NCBI GenBank assembly: GCA_039513195.1
Contig: JBCCRM010000011.1
Location: 77,883-141,882 of the forward strand
Reading direction: 5' to 3'
DNA: 64,000 nt
From: Thermohalobaculum sp039513195
GTDB taxonomy: Bacteria; Pseudomonadota; Alphaproteobacteria; Rhodobacterales; Rhodobacteraceae
The position numbers and the translations under genes were made by a program. This document shows, piece by piece, positions 42,464 to 50,444 of this stretch. Every line of letters begins with the position of its first letter. Position 1 is the first letter of the stretch. The notes beneath the pieces are model-generated. The model saw only the letters and a program-made list of their open reading frames with translations. It searched no databases and was not told where the DNA came from.

Positions 42464-44479
42464 TTATCCAAGCGGCCAGGGAAGATTTACGTAATCCTGC
42501 AGCAGTCCCGGGGGAAAGTCGCGGTTCAAAAGCCCCGCCATGGTAACGATGAACCCGATGCCTGCCGCGGTGAGGATGCCGGTCAACTTCCAATCCGCTC
42601 CGGCCCGGAGCTTTAGGAAGCCCAGAAAGAACAGCGCCAACGCGACCACGAAGCCGAAGACCGCGGAGAGCACCAGCAGCCCGAGAAACCAGGCGAGCGT
42701 CGACCACAGCCCATGGGGCGCGGCCGCATCCTCCCCCGCGATTTCGCCATCGGTGAAGAGGGCATGATTCTCTGGCGCCCGGCGCATTTGCCAGAGGATA
42801 GCCAGCGCGCAGAGGAGCCCGACCCCGGAGACGACCGCCGGGAAGATCTTGTCGTTGAATACCTCCACGGTCATGGCATCGATAAAGGCGAGCGCCAGGA
42901 ACGCGGTGAGGAACGCCGCGAAGATCACCGGGGCGCGTTTGCCGCCGGTCTTACCCTCGCCCTCTGGCAGGATCGCCTTGGCCTGGCGGGCCGCGATCCA
43001 GACCGAGAAGACCGTGATCGCCAGAATGATCAGTACCACCGGCGAGAACAGATAGCCGAGCATCTCGTCGACCCCGTTGCGCAGTCTGATCGAGGCGAGC
43101 TGGGCTGCCTGATAGGTATAGACCTCCGCTTGGTCCGACAGCACGAAGCCGATCAGAAAGGCCGGGCGCGACCAGCCGAAGCGGCGCATGAAGATGCCGA
43201 GAAGCCCGATTGCCACCAGCGCGACCAGGTCGCCCAGCGACTGGCGCGACTGGAAGGCGGCGAAGGCGATCAGCATGAAGAGGAACGGCGCCAGCAGCGT
43301 GAAGCGGATCGTGGTCAGCCGCGCGATGGGGCCGGAGAGGCCGATGCACATCCCCGCGCCGATGACATTTGCGAGCGCCAGCGACCAGACCACGGTATAG
43401 GTAATGTTGAGATCGTTGGAGATCATTTGTGGCCCGGCCTCGTAGCCAAGCAGGATCATCCCCCCGATGAACACCGCCATGGAGCCCGAGCCCGGGATCC
43501 CGAACAGCAGGGTGGGGACCAGGCCGCCGCCCTCCTTTGCGTTGTTCGAGCTTTCCGGGCCGATGACGCCGCGGATCTCGCCTTGCCCGAACTTCGACTT
43601 GTCCCGCGTGGTCTGTACCGTGTGGCCATAAGCGATCCAATCGACCACCGAGCCGCCGAGGCCCGGGATTACGCCCACCACCACCCCGATGCCAGAACAG
43701 CGCAGCGACAGGAATATGTTCTGCCACCAGGCCCGGATACCGTCCGCCCAGCCCGCGCCGAGCGTTGCCCCACGGGCAATCGCGCGGTCTTGGCGCAGCA
43801 GCGAGATGATCTCTGGCACCGCGAAGATGCCGAGACCGACGATCACCAGGCGCAGACCGTCGTAGAGATAGGGCCAATCCTCGAAGCTGAGCCGGGCGGA
43901 GCCGAGGGCAGGCGCCGCACCAATGGCGCCCACGATCATGCCGAGCCCGGCGGCGACGATGCCCTTCAGCGGGATGCGCCCGGCGAGGGTGCCGACCATG
44001 GACAGGCCCAGGATCGTCACCATCAAAAGCTCCGGCGTCCCAAAGGCCAGAACCAGGGGCCGGGCGATCAGGATGAAGAAGGTCAGCACCAGCGCCCCGA
44101 AAATCCCGCCGAAGAGGGACGAGACAAAGGCCGCGGCGAGCGCTTTCGCTGCCTCGCCGTTTCGCGCCAGCGGGAAGCCGTCGAGAACGGTGGCTTGACT
44201 GGCCGATGACCCTGGAATGCCCATCAGGACCGAGGCGAAGGTGTCGGAGGTCGGGATCACCGCCACCAGCCCGACCATCAGCGCGAGCCCCGCGACGGGA
44301 TCCATGCCAAAGAGGAACGGCAGTACCAGACTGAGCCCCGCGATCCCGCCCAGCCCCGGAAAGACGCCCACCGATAGGCCGAGCAAGACGCCGAGGACGA
44401 GGTAGAGGATCTGCTGGGGCTGCAGGATCAGCGAAAACGCTTCGTTGAGGGCGGGCAGGGCGGTGTCGAGCAGTTCCAT
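42464..44479 (-). CDS. tctA: TctA-TctB fused tripartite tricarboxylate transporter permease
   Basis: 671 residues. Residues about 1-500 are TctA, the large membrane subunit: LLGLSVGVFPGLGGIAGLSL, GIPGSSASQATVLDGFPLAR, and the second conserved loop GVIPGLGGSVVDWIAYGHTV. Typical TctA is about 500 residues; here a further 150 follow with four more hydrophobic segments (VIFAAFLTAFLALAFIDAMT, STLAWFLGLLVLSAVFGFVV), matching the size and topology of the small subunit TctB. So the two subunits look fused. It imports citrate-like carboxylates using the ion gradient with the binding protein TctC encoded 0.8 kb upstream. ATG at 44479. Confidence 0.9.
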   Translation of the reverse strand: MELLDTALPALNEAFSLILQPQQILYLVLGVLLGLSVGVFPGLGGIAGLSLVLPFLFGMDPVAGLALMVGLVAVIPTSDTFASVLMGIPGSSASQATVLDGFPLARNGEAAKALAAAFVSSLFGGIFGALVLTFFILIARPLVLAFGTPELLMVTILGLSMVGTLAGRIPLKGIVAAGLGMIVGAIGAAPALGSARLSFEDWPYLYDGLRLVIVGLGIFAVPEIISLLRQDRAIARGATLGAGWADGIRAWWQNIFLSLRCSGIGVVVGVIPGLGGSVVDWIAYGHTVQTTRDKSKFGQGEIRGVIGPESSNNAKEGGGLVPTLLFGIPGSGSMAVFIGGMILLGYEAGPQMISNDLNITYTVVWSLALANVIGAGMCIGLSGPIARLTTIRFTLLAPFLFMLIAFAAFQSRQSLGDLVALVAIGLLGIFMRRFGWSRPAFLIGFVLSDQAEVYTYQAAQLASIRLRNGVDEMLGYLFSPVVLIILAITVFSVWIAARQAKAILPEGEGKTGGKRAPVIFAAFLTAFLALAFIDAMTVEVFNDKIFPAVVSGVGLLCALAILWQMRRAPENHALFTDGEIAGEDAAAPHGLWSTLAWFLGLLVLSAVFGFVVALALFFLGFLKLRAGADWKLTGILTAAGIGFIVTMAGLLNRDFPPGLLQDYVNLPWPLG

Positions 44480-44503
44480 GGCAGGCGCATTCCTTCCGCT
44501 GTC

Positions 44504-44851
44504 TCAGCCGCCATCTGATCTGGCGGTCTCGTCTTTTGATGGTTTTGGGTGGAAGAGGAGCCGGCAGCTTTCCCCTTCGTCACCCCAAATCGAGGAGCGC
44601 GGCCGAGACCCTCCGGGCCCGGCAGAGCGGCAGGCCCAGAGTGCGACGACCTGCGGAGCACGGCGTATCTGCACCTCCGGCGCCTCTGCTTGGCGAGGGG
44701 CCGGCAGCGAGACGTCACCGACGAGTTCGTGACTGGTCGATACGCGGGCTGAGCGACCGTATTCCAGAGCCCCCGGATCGACCAACGCCGCGAGCCTTGC
44801 GCCGGTGCGCTCGATCGATCTGCGCTTGAAGGCGGTGTCGAGCAGCTCCAT
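44504..44851 (-). other. doubtful 115-codon frame starting with a copy of the tctA start
   Basis: An open frame begins MELLDTAFKRRSIERTGARL, whose first seven codons and the bases around them repeat the tctA start (about 25 bases with one mismatch, 44831-44855 versus 44458-44482). The rest is not recognised; RLAALVDPGALEYG is faintly like the N-terminus of carboxyltransferase subunits but too short to say. No clear ribosome site. It may be a real small gene, a gene fragment, or a scar of a duplication in the tctC-tctA gap. Confidence 0.3.
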
Positions 44852-44869
44852 GGCACTCTCCCGGCGGGA

Positions 44870-45262
44870 TTAGGCGTCTTCACTGGGCGGCGGGGCAGCG
44901 GGCAAGGTATCGTCCGGCAGAAGGGCTGAGAGCTTTTTCGGGGCGATCAGGCGATAGCTGCGGGTGACCAGACGCGCGGTCTCTGCCCAATCGATCCCGG
45001 CGTCGAGATGGATGCCGATCCAGCCCTTATGCCCGACATAGGGTGGGCGGAAGAACCGCTCCGGCGCGGCCCCGATCAGGATCTCCTGCGCGCCTTCCGG
45101 CGCTTTGACCCAGACCGAAAGCCCGTCACCGCGCTTTGCCATCGCAAAGATCTTCCCCCGCACTCGGAAGGTTGGATCGCCCCAGGCTTCCTGTTCGGTG
45201 GCCTGGGGCAGCCCGAGGCAGAGCCGACGCAGCCGCCCCTCCGCCGCGTGCTCCCGGATCAG
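44870..45262 (-). CDS. MmcQ/YjbR-family protein, atypical start
   Basis: About 130 residues. The family motif is clear: LCLGLPQATEQEAWGDPTFR, VRGKIFAMAKRGDGLSVWVK and PPYVGHKGWIGIHLDAGIDW. The fold is CyaY-like; it is often called DNA-binding but the role is unknown. No ATG, GTG or TTG lies between the tctC stop and the first conserved residue; a CTG (45262-45260) overlapping the tctC stop is the most natural start and would be coupled to tctC translation. It is embedded in the tct operon without obvious connection to transport. Confidence 0.8.
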   Translation of the reverse strand: MIREHAAEGRLRRLCLGLPQATEQEAWGDPTFRVRGKIFAMAKRGDGLSVWVKAPEGAQEILIGAAPERFFRPPYVGHKGWIGIHLDAGIDWAETARLVTRSYRLIAPKKLSALLPDDTLPAAPPPSEDA

Positions 45263-46365
45263 TCGAGGCTCACGCCGTAGCGCTCGCTCAGCCAGCCCTT
45301 GATCCAGGCGGTGGCCTCCGGGTCGACCACGGTGCCCTGGGTCAGCTTGACCTTCGCCGCCTCGCCTGTCGATTGCGGATAGACGCCGAGGCGGGCTTTG
45401 GAGATCTCCGCGAAGTCCGACCGCGCCGTGACCGCCTGGAATGCCGCCGTATAGGCATCGGTGATCTCCGCCGGGGTGTCGCCGGGGAGGAACACCATCT
45501 TCTGGGCCGGGAAGCCCGCGACGAAGAACGCCTTCCACGCATCCCATTCCGGGCCCGACGGCTCCGTGCCTTTGACCTGGGTATAGACCTCCTTGAAGGT
45601 CGGGATGTCCGGGAAGGTCGGGTCGCGGACGATCTGGCCTTCCTCGTCCAGCGCGCCCCAGGTCATGATCGGGACCGCCTTGCCCTCCTCGACCAGCGGC
45701 GTGACCTTGCCGAGGAAGCCCGACGAGGTCTGGTAGTCGATGTTCGCCTCGCCCCGCTCGAACATCAGCCGGCCCTCGCCGCGGCCCTTGATGCCGAAAA
45801 TCGGCTCGACCTTCATGCCCAGCATCTCCCAGGCCAGCAGCGGCACCAGGTCGAGGCGGGTGGCGCCCTGGCTGCCATAGATGAACTGGGTGCTGTCGAT
45901 CAGGCCCTGCGGGTCGGAGGCCCATTGCTCGGCCAGGTCCGGGGGCAGATAGGCGACGCCGCCGGTGGCGGAGGCGAGGACCACATTCCAATCGGCATAG
46001 TCGAATCTGACCCGCTTATCGCCGAGGAGGAACGGGAACTGCGTCGAGCCCGAGGTGCCGAGTATGGTCAGCCCGTCCGGGTCGGCGTTCTTGGCGAACC
46101 AGTTGGCACCCTTGGTCGATCCGGCGCCGGGCATGTTCTTCACCACGATGGTGGGATTGCCGGGCAGCGCTTCGGCGAGGAGCGGCGCGTAGAACCGGGC
46201 CCATTTGTCGGAGCCGCCGCCCTCCTTGAACGGGATGATCCATTCGACCGTCTCGCCCTCGAAGCTGACATCGGCCGCTGCCGCCGGGCCGGAAAGGCCC
46301 AGGGTTACGGCCGCGGCCGCAAGCGCCAGGGCGCCCCGCCGGGTTGGTTTGCAAAAATCTGACAT
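45259..46365 (-). CDS. tctC: tripartite tricarboxylate transporter substrate-binding protein
   Basis: 368 residues. Signal peptide with twin arginines (KPTRRGALALAAAAVTLGL) ending AAAAD, so Tat export is possible. The Bug/TctC fold is shown by VEWIIPFKEGGGSDKWARFY, TIVVKNMPGAGSTKGANWFA and LGTSGSTQFPFLLG. It is longer than many Bug proteins (about 320). It binds a carboxylate in the periplasm and delivers it to the TctAB fusion. First gene of the minus-strand operon tctC-mmcQ-tctAB-prpF-like, with the GntR regulator at the far end. Confidence 0.92.
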   Translation of the reverse strand: MSDFCKPTRRGALALAAAAVTLGLSGPAAAADVSFEGETVEWIIPFKEGGGSDKWARFYAPLLAEALPGNPTIVVKNMPGAGSTKGANWFAKNADPDGLTILGTSGSTQFPFLLGDKRVRFDYADWNVVLASATGGVAYLPPDLAEQWASDPQGLIDSTQFIYGSQGATRLDLVPLLAWEMLGMKVEPIFGIKGRGEGRLMFERGEANIDYQTSSGFLGKVTPLVEEGKAVPIMTWGALDEEGQIVRDPTFPDIPTFKEVYTQVKGTEPSGPEWDAWKAFFVAGFPAQKMVFLPGDTPAEITDAYTAAFQAVTARSDFAEISKARLGVYPQSTGEAAKVKLTQGTVVDPEATAWIKGWLSERYGVSLD

Positions 46366-46751
46366 GGCTAGCCTCCCGTCTCAAAGCATGGATGGGGGGC
46401 TCGCGCGATGCCGCCGGTCCTCCCCATCGCAGGTCCCGGGTCTGCGATTCGCCCGGTTGGTTGCGATGCCAGAGCGTTGCAGGTCGGCCGAGGCGCCGCA
46501 ACCATGTCCCTCGCGGCGCCCGTGTTCCATGCGGCAGAGGTTGTGCAGAGGTCTGCGACGGTGCACCCGGCGCCGCGCTTTGGCCCTCCGCCGCGGGCGC
46601 CCGGCGTGCCACTGGCCCTGGCGGATGGCGCGGCGGCCTGGGACGCGGCGCAGCCCGCCGGCCCGGCTCGCCGGTCGGCCCCATGGAGGTCCGAGGGCGA
46701 CGGCGATCCCGGTCGCAGCCGCCACGGGCGGTCGGTTTTCCGGGGCCGCCG
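46366..46751. other. gene-free stretch upstream of tctC
   Basis: 386 bases between the gamma-glutamyltransferase stop and the tctC start. It must hold the tct promoter. High GC throughout; I could not pick a confident promoter or operator and see no coding frame with a ribosome site or known motif. Confidence 0.5.
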
Positions 46752-48542
46752 CTAACGGCCGATGGCATAGGCCTGCATCAGTCGCGGCGTTGCGGCGGCG
46801 CGCAGCACGCCGTCCGCATCGCGGCTGGCCGCGGTCAGCCGCCCGATGGACCACGGTTCCGCCACCTCGACCAGATGGCCCCGCGCGCGAAGATCCGCGA
46901 TCACCGCCTCGCCCGCTGCCGGCTCGATCATCATACGCCCCGGCAGCGCCTGGCGCGGATAGAAGGACGCGGTGAAATGCTGCGAATGGAACAGCGGCGC
47001 GTCGATCGCCTGTTGCAGGTTTTCGATCCCGTGGACATGGCGCAGGAACAGGATCAGCTGCCACTGGTCCTGCTGATCGCCGCCCGGGGTGCCGAAGGCG
47101 AGCTGCGGCCGCCCATCCCTCAGCGCCATCGAGGGCGAGAGCGTTGTCCGCGGCCGCCGTCCCGGCGCGAGGCTCGACGGCAGACCGGGGTCGAGCCAGA
47201 ACATCTGCGCCCGCGAATTGAGCGCAAAGCCCAGTTCCGGCACGGTCGGCGAGGATTGTAGCCAGCCGCCAGATGGCGTGGCCGAGACCATGTTTCCCCA
47301 GCGGTCGATCACATCGATATGGACCGTGTCGCCGGGTCGCTCAGCGAGATGCGCCATGGTCGGTTCGCCGGCATCGGCGCCGACCTGAACATCGATCTCG
47401 CGGGCGGCCCGGGCGATGGCGGCCTCTGCCTGCTCGGTGAACCCTGGGATCATGCCCGGGCGCTGGTCCTGCGACGCCTCTGCCCCGATCAGACCCGCCC
47501 GCTCGGCGCCATAGGCGTCCGAGAGCAGGGTGTCGAGCGGGATGTCGCTGTCGGCCGGGTCGCCGTAATGCGCCTCCCGATCCGCGAAAGACAGTTTGAC
47601 CGCCTCCACGACGTTGTGGACGAAGTCGGCGCCGAGCGGGTCCATCGCGTCGACCCCGGCGTGGCGGAGGATCTGGAGCGCCTGAAGCATCGCCGGACCC
47701 TGGCCCCAAGGCCCGGTTTTGGCCACGGTCCAGGCCCCGTAATCGAGGGTCACCGGGTTTTCGTAGGTCGCCTGCCAAGCGGCCATGTCCTGGGCGGTCA
47801 GCACACCCTTGCGGCGGGTTCCGGTGCCGTCCATCGCCTCCGTCGTTTGGGCAAAATGCCCGAGCGCCTCGGCCACGAAGCCGCGATAGAAGGCATCGCG
47901 GGCGCGTTCGATCTGCTCCTCGCGGCCGGAGACGGTTTCTGCCTCGGCGAGAAGCCGGGTCCAGGTGGTCGCAAGCGCCGGATTGCACAGCATCTGGCCT
48001 GCCTGCGGGATGCTGCCGCCCGGCAGCCAGAGCTGCGCCGAGCTCGGCCACTCGGCGCGGAACAAGGGTGCTACGCCGGCGATTGCATCGGCGGCCCGGG
48101 CGAGCAGCGGGTGGCCGTTCTCGGCATAGCCGATCGCCGGGGCGAGGACCTCGCGGAGCGGCAGCGTGCCGTGGTCGCGGAGGAGCAGCATCCAGGCATC
48201 GAAGGCGCCGGGGATCACGGTGGCGAGCAGGCCCGAGCCCGGGATCAAGGTCAGCCCCTGGTCGCGGTAGTGCTGGATCGTCGCGCCTTCCGGCGCGGTG
48301 CCCTGCCCGCAAAGGACGCGAATGCCCGGACGCTCGGTGGTGTGAAAGAGGATCGGCACCTCACCCGCCGGACCGTTGAGATGCGGCTCCACCACCTGCA
48401 GGGTGAAACCCATGGCAACGGCCGCGTCGAAGGCATTGCCGCCCTGTTCGAGCACTCCGAACCCGACTGCCGAGGCGATCCAATGGGTCGATGCTGCGAC
48501 CCCGAAGGTGCCGGCGATCTCGGGTCTGGTGGTGAAGGTCAT
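46752..48542 (-). CDS. gamma-glutamyltransferase family protein
   Basis: 596 residues, Ntn-hydrolase GGT family. Motifs: GGNAFDAAVAMGFTLQVVEP, NGPAGEVPILF, and the autoprocessing site GDTVHIDVIDRWGNM with the N-terminal Thr nucleophile of the small subunit, then SPSMALRDGRPQLAFGTPGG. No signal peptide is evident, unlike periplasmic GGT of glutathione metabolism; this resembles cytoplasmic acylase or YwrD-like members. Substrate not assigned. Located beside the tct operon on the same strand but separated by 386 bases. Confidence 0.9.
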   Translation of the reverse strand: MTFTTRPEIAGTFGVAASTHWIASAVGFGVLEQGGNAFDAAVAMGFTLQVVEPHLNGPAGEVPILFHTTERPGIRVLCGQGTAPEGATIQHYRDQGLTLIPGSGLLATVIPGAFDAWMLLLRDHGTLPLREVLAPAIGYAENGHPLLARAADAIAGVAPLFRAEWPSSAQLWLPGGSIPQAGQMLCNPALATTWTRLLAEAETVSGREEQIERARDAFYRGFVAEALGHFAQTTEAMDGTGTRRKGVLTAQDMAAWQATYENPVTLDYGAWTVAKTGPWGQGPAMLQALQILRHAGVDAMDPLGADFVHNVVEAVKLSFADREAHYGDPADSDIPLDTLLSDAYGAERAGLIGAEASQDQRPGMIPGFTEQAEAAIARAAREIDVQVGADAGEPTMAHLAERPGDTVHIDVIDRWGNMVSATPSGGWLQSSPTVPELGFALNSRAQMFWLDPGLPSSLAPGRRPRTTLSPSMALRDGRPQLAFGTPGGDQQDQWQLILFLRHVHGIENLQQAIDAPLFHSQHFTASFYPRQALPGRMMIEPAAGEAVIADLRARGHLVEVAEPWSIGRLTAASRDADGVLRAAATPRLMQAYAIGR

Positions 48543-48636
48543 CGGGCGCTCCTCATCCGCTGGGGCGGTCTCTCAGCTTGGATGGGTGGCGTGGGCGGCG
48601 CGGCCCTGTCGCATGCCATTCCGGACGGGCGGGGCC

Positions 48637-48712
48637 TGGTGGGTGCGACAGGATTCGAACCTATGACCCCAGCGATGTGAACACTGTGCTCTACCAACTG
48701 AGCTACGCACCC
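48637..48712 (-). tRNA. tRNA-Val (CAC anticodon)
   Basis: Reads on the minus strand GGGTGCGTAGCTCAGTTGGT onward. All arms fold: acceptor GGGTGCG/CGCACCC, D arm GCTC/GAGC, anticodon stem CAGTG/CGCTG (one GT pair) with loop TTCACAT giving anticodon CAC (codon GUG), T arm with TTCGAAT. Discriminator A at 48640 and an encoded CCA at 48637-48639. 76 bases in all. Confidence 0.97.
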
Positions 48713-48813
48713 AAGTCCCGGCGGCTGTGTAAGGCGGCGCAGGCTTTGCTGTCAATTCCCGCGCGGGCGCAGCGCCGAGCCCCGCCCACCCCTGCAAAGG
48801 CCGCGCTGGCAAG

Positions 48814-49989
48814 ATGCGACGTCTAACCCTAGGGTCCTATCCCAGCATGAGATTACCGGATGCGCGATCCGAGGCCGACCGGCTTCGTGGGGCCGTCTCA
48901 TCGGGTTGCGATCCGATTGCAGAACGAAAGCAAGCCGCATCGGATGCCGAGCAGCGTTCTCAGGTTCTAGGCCTCAGCAAAGCCATCCGCGACTATGACC
49001 TGTTCCTCGAACGGCGCGATGTCCGGGACCGTAAGAATGTAATTAGCGCGCTTCGGCGACGCCTGCTGGGCGACAGTGACGAGATGGGCGATGTGCTCGG
49101 AGATGTGCTGCTTACGGACATCCAGCGCCATGACGTCATGCGGATCGTGAATGGTCTCGAGCTTTCGGGGATGTCCGGCGCTGCGCGATCGCTAAGGCAA
49201 AAGACGACTACCTTCCTAAACTGGGCGGTGGACGAGGGGCGCCTTTCAGCAAATCCGCTGGCAGGCATGCGGAAGCGGAGGGAGACGCGCACCGATCGAC
49301 TGAAAAGGCCCGGTCGAATGCTATCCGATGTCGATCTAGCGCGGCTGTTTCACTCTTGCCCATCTTTACGGTCGGAAGGATCGCTTGGTCAGCGGCTGAT
49401 GTCATCGCTGGTGCAAATCCTGATTTTGACGGGGCAGCGCCGGACGGAAACCTCGCGCATGCGCTATGAGGATCTGTCTGACGATTGGTCCTGGTGGACC
49501 ATCCCGGCATCGGTCGCAAAGAACGGTCTGGCCCATGATGTGCCTTTGCCGCTCGTCGCCAGAAAAATCGTTCACGCCGTTCCGCGGCACCACGGTTGCC
49601 CGTGGGTGTTCTCAACAAACGGGGCCGCGCCAATCTCCGGCTGGTCGAAGCTTGAGCCAAAGATCAGGGTCGCGGCCAGCGCCTTTGGATTGGAGGGACA
49701 TTGGACACTGCATGATTTACCGCGCTCATTCCGATCGGGTCTGACCAGGCTGCGGATCGACTCGGAGCTGGCAGAAATAATGCTCAACCATCGACCAGAG
49801 CGGTTGCGGTCGATCTACGATCTGGAGCCGCGGCTCGACGAGCGCGCTGCGGCAGCGGCGGCATGGGCAGACCACGTGCAACAGCAGGTCAGTACCGGGC
49901 TGGAGTTAGCGGAACGACCTGATGTCGTGGCGCCCTCAGTTTCAAAACAAACAGACGAATCGCATGCCAAATCTGAGCAAGAGATATGA
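48814..49989 (+). CDS. tyrosine recombinase (P4-type integrase), short N-terminus
   Basis: 391 residues. The catalytic domain has the Arg in LTGQRRTETSRM, HDLPRSF (His-x-x-Arg), a later His in LNHRPERL and the Tyr in RSIYDL. The protein starts MRRLTLGSYPSMRLPDARSE, which in P4-type integrases is the middle of the arm-binding DUF4102 domain, so about 50-60 residues appear to be missing. No in-frame homologous extension was found upstream. It begins 102 bases from the 5' end of tRNA-Val, at the left edge of the mobile region. Activity may be reduced. Confidence 0.85.
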   Translation: MRRLTLGSYPSMRLPDARSEADRLRGAVSSGCDPIAERKQAASDAEQRSQVLGLSKAIRDYDLFLERRDVRDRKNVISALRRRLLGDSDEMGDVLGDVLLTDIQRHDVMRIVNGLELSGMSGAARSLRQKTTTFLNWAVDEGRLSANPLAGMRKRRETRTDRLKRPGRMLSDVDLARLFHSCPSLRSEGSLGQRLMSSLVQILILTGQRRTETSRMRYEDLSDDWSWWTIPASVAKNGLAHDVPLPLVARKIVHAVPRHHGCPWVFSTNGAAPISGWSKLEPKIRVAASAFGLEGHWTLHDLPRSFRSGLTRLRIDSELAEIMLNHRPERLRSIYDLEPRLDERAAAAAAWADHVQQQVSTGLELAERPDVVAPSVSKQTDESHAKSEQEI

Positions 49990-50178
49990 TTACGATTTGT
50001 CAATAATTTTAGACGAAAAGATTTGCAGCGCCGGCTGATGCAACCCGGCGCGCATCATCGAGAGTTCCTGCCATCCGCGGCATCTTCGGTGACATTCTTC
50101 GCCTCATCGTCTTCGAAGCCCGCGCCCGTCAATTGCATTCTGGTTGGTAGCGGACTCGCAACTTGAAAAGGACGACAT

Positions 50179-50403
50179 ATGACAGGCGTTGTTTTACAAG
50201 GAAAAATCAGCACATTGCTGCTTGATCGTCGCGGTGTCGAGACCCACTATGGCATCACCAAACGTTATCTGGAAGTAGCAGCGGTTCGAGGCGATGGCCC
50301 GCCATACATCAAGATTGGGCGGTCCGTTCGCTACCGAACCAGCGACATTGATGCCTGGTTGGACGATCAACGCGTCCAGACCGCACCACCCATGAATCAC
50401 TGA
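50179..50403 (+). CDS. AlpA/MerR-like excisionase-type DNA-binding protein
   Basis: 74 residues. The winged-helix pattern LLLDRRGVETHYGITKRYLE, PPYIKIGRSVRYRTSDIDAW is that of the AlpA/HTH_17 family used by integrated elements as excision factors or regulators. It lies between the integrase and primase genes, the typical place in P4-like islands. Preceded by 189 bases that are AT-rich at the left end. Confidence 0.85.
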   Translation: MTGVVLQGKISTLLLDRRGVETHYGITKRYLEVAAVRGDGPPYIKIGRSVRYRTSDIDAWLDDQRVQTAPPMNH

Positions 50404-50444
50404 CGCTGCCTGCCTTCGACAGACTTTCAAATTGGAGATTGATT

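Noticed and set aside
42713..44209. Long 498-codon plus-strand frame
   Set aside because: It is the antisense shadow of tctA, with Asp/Arg/His-rich composition and no domain.
48560..48640. Sixth copy of the CCCACCC hairpin
   Set aside because: GATGGGTGGCGTGGGCGG is similar to the loops, but I could not find paired arms around it.
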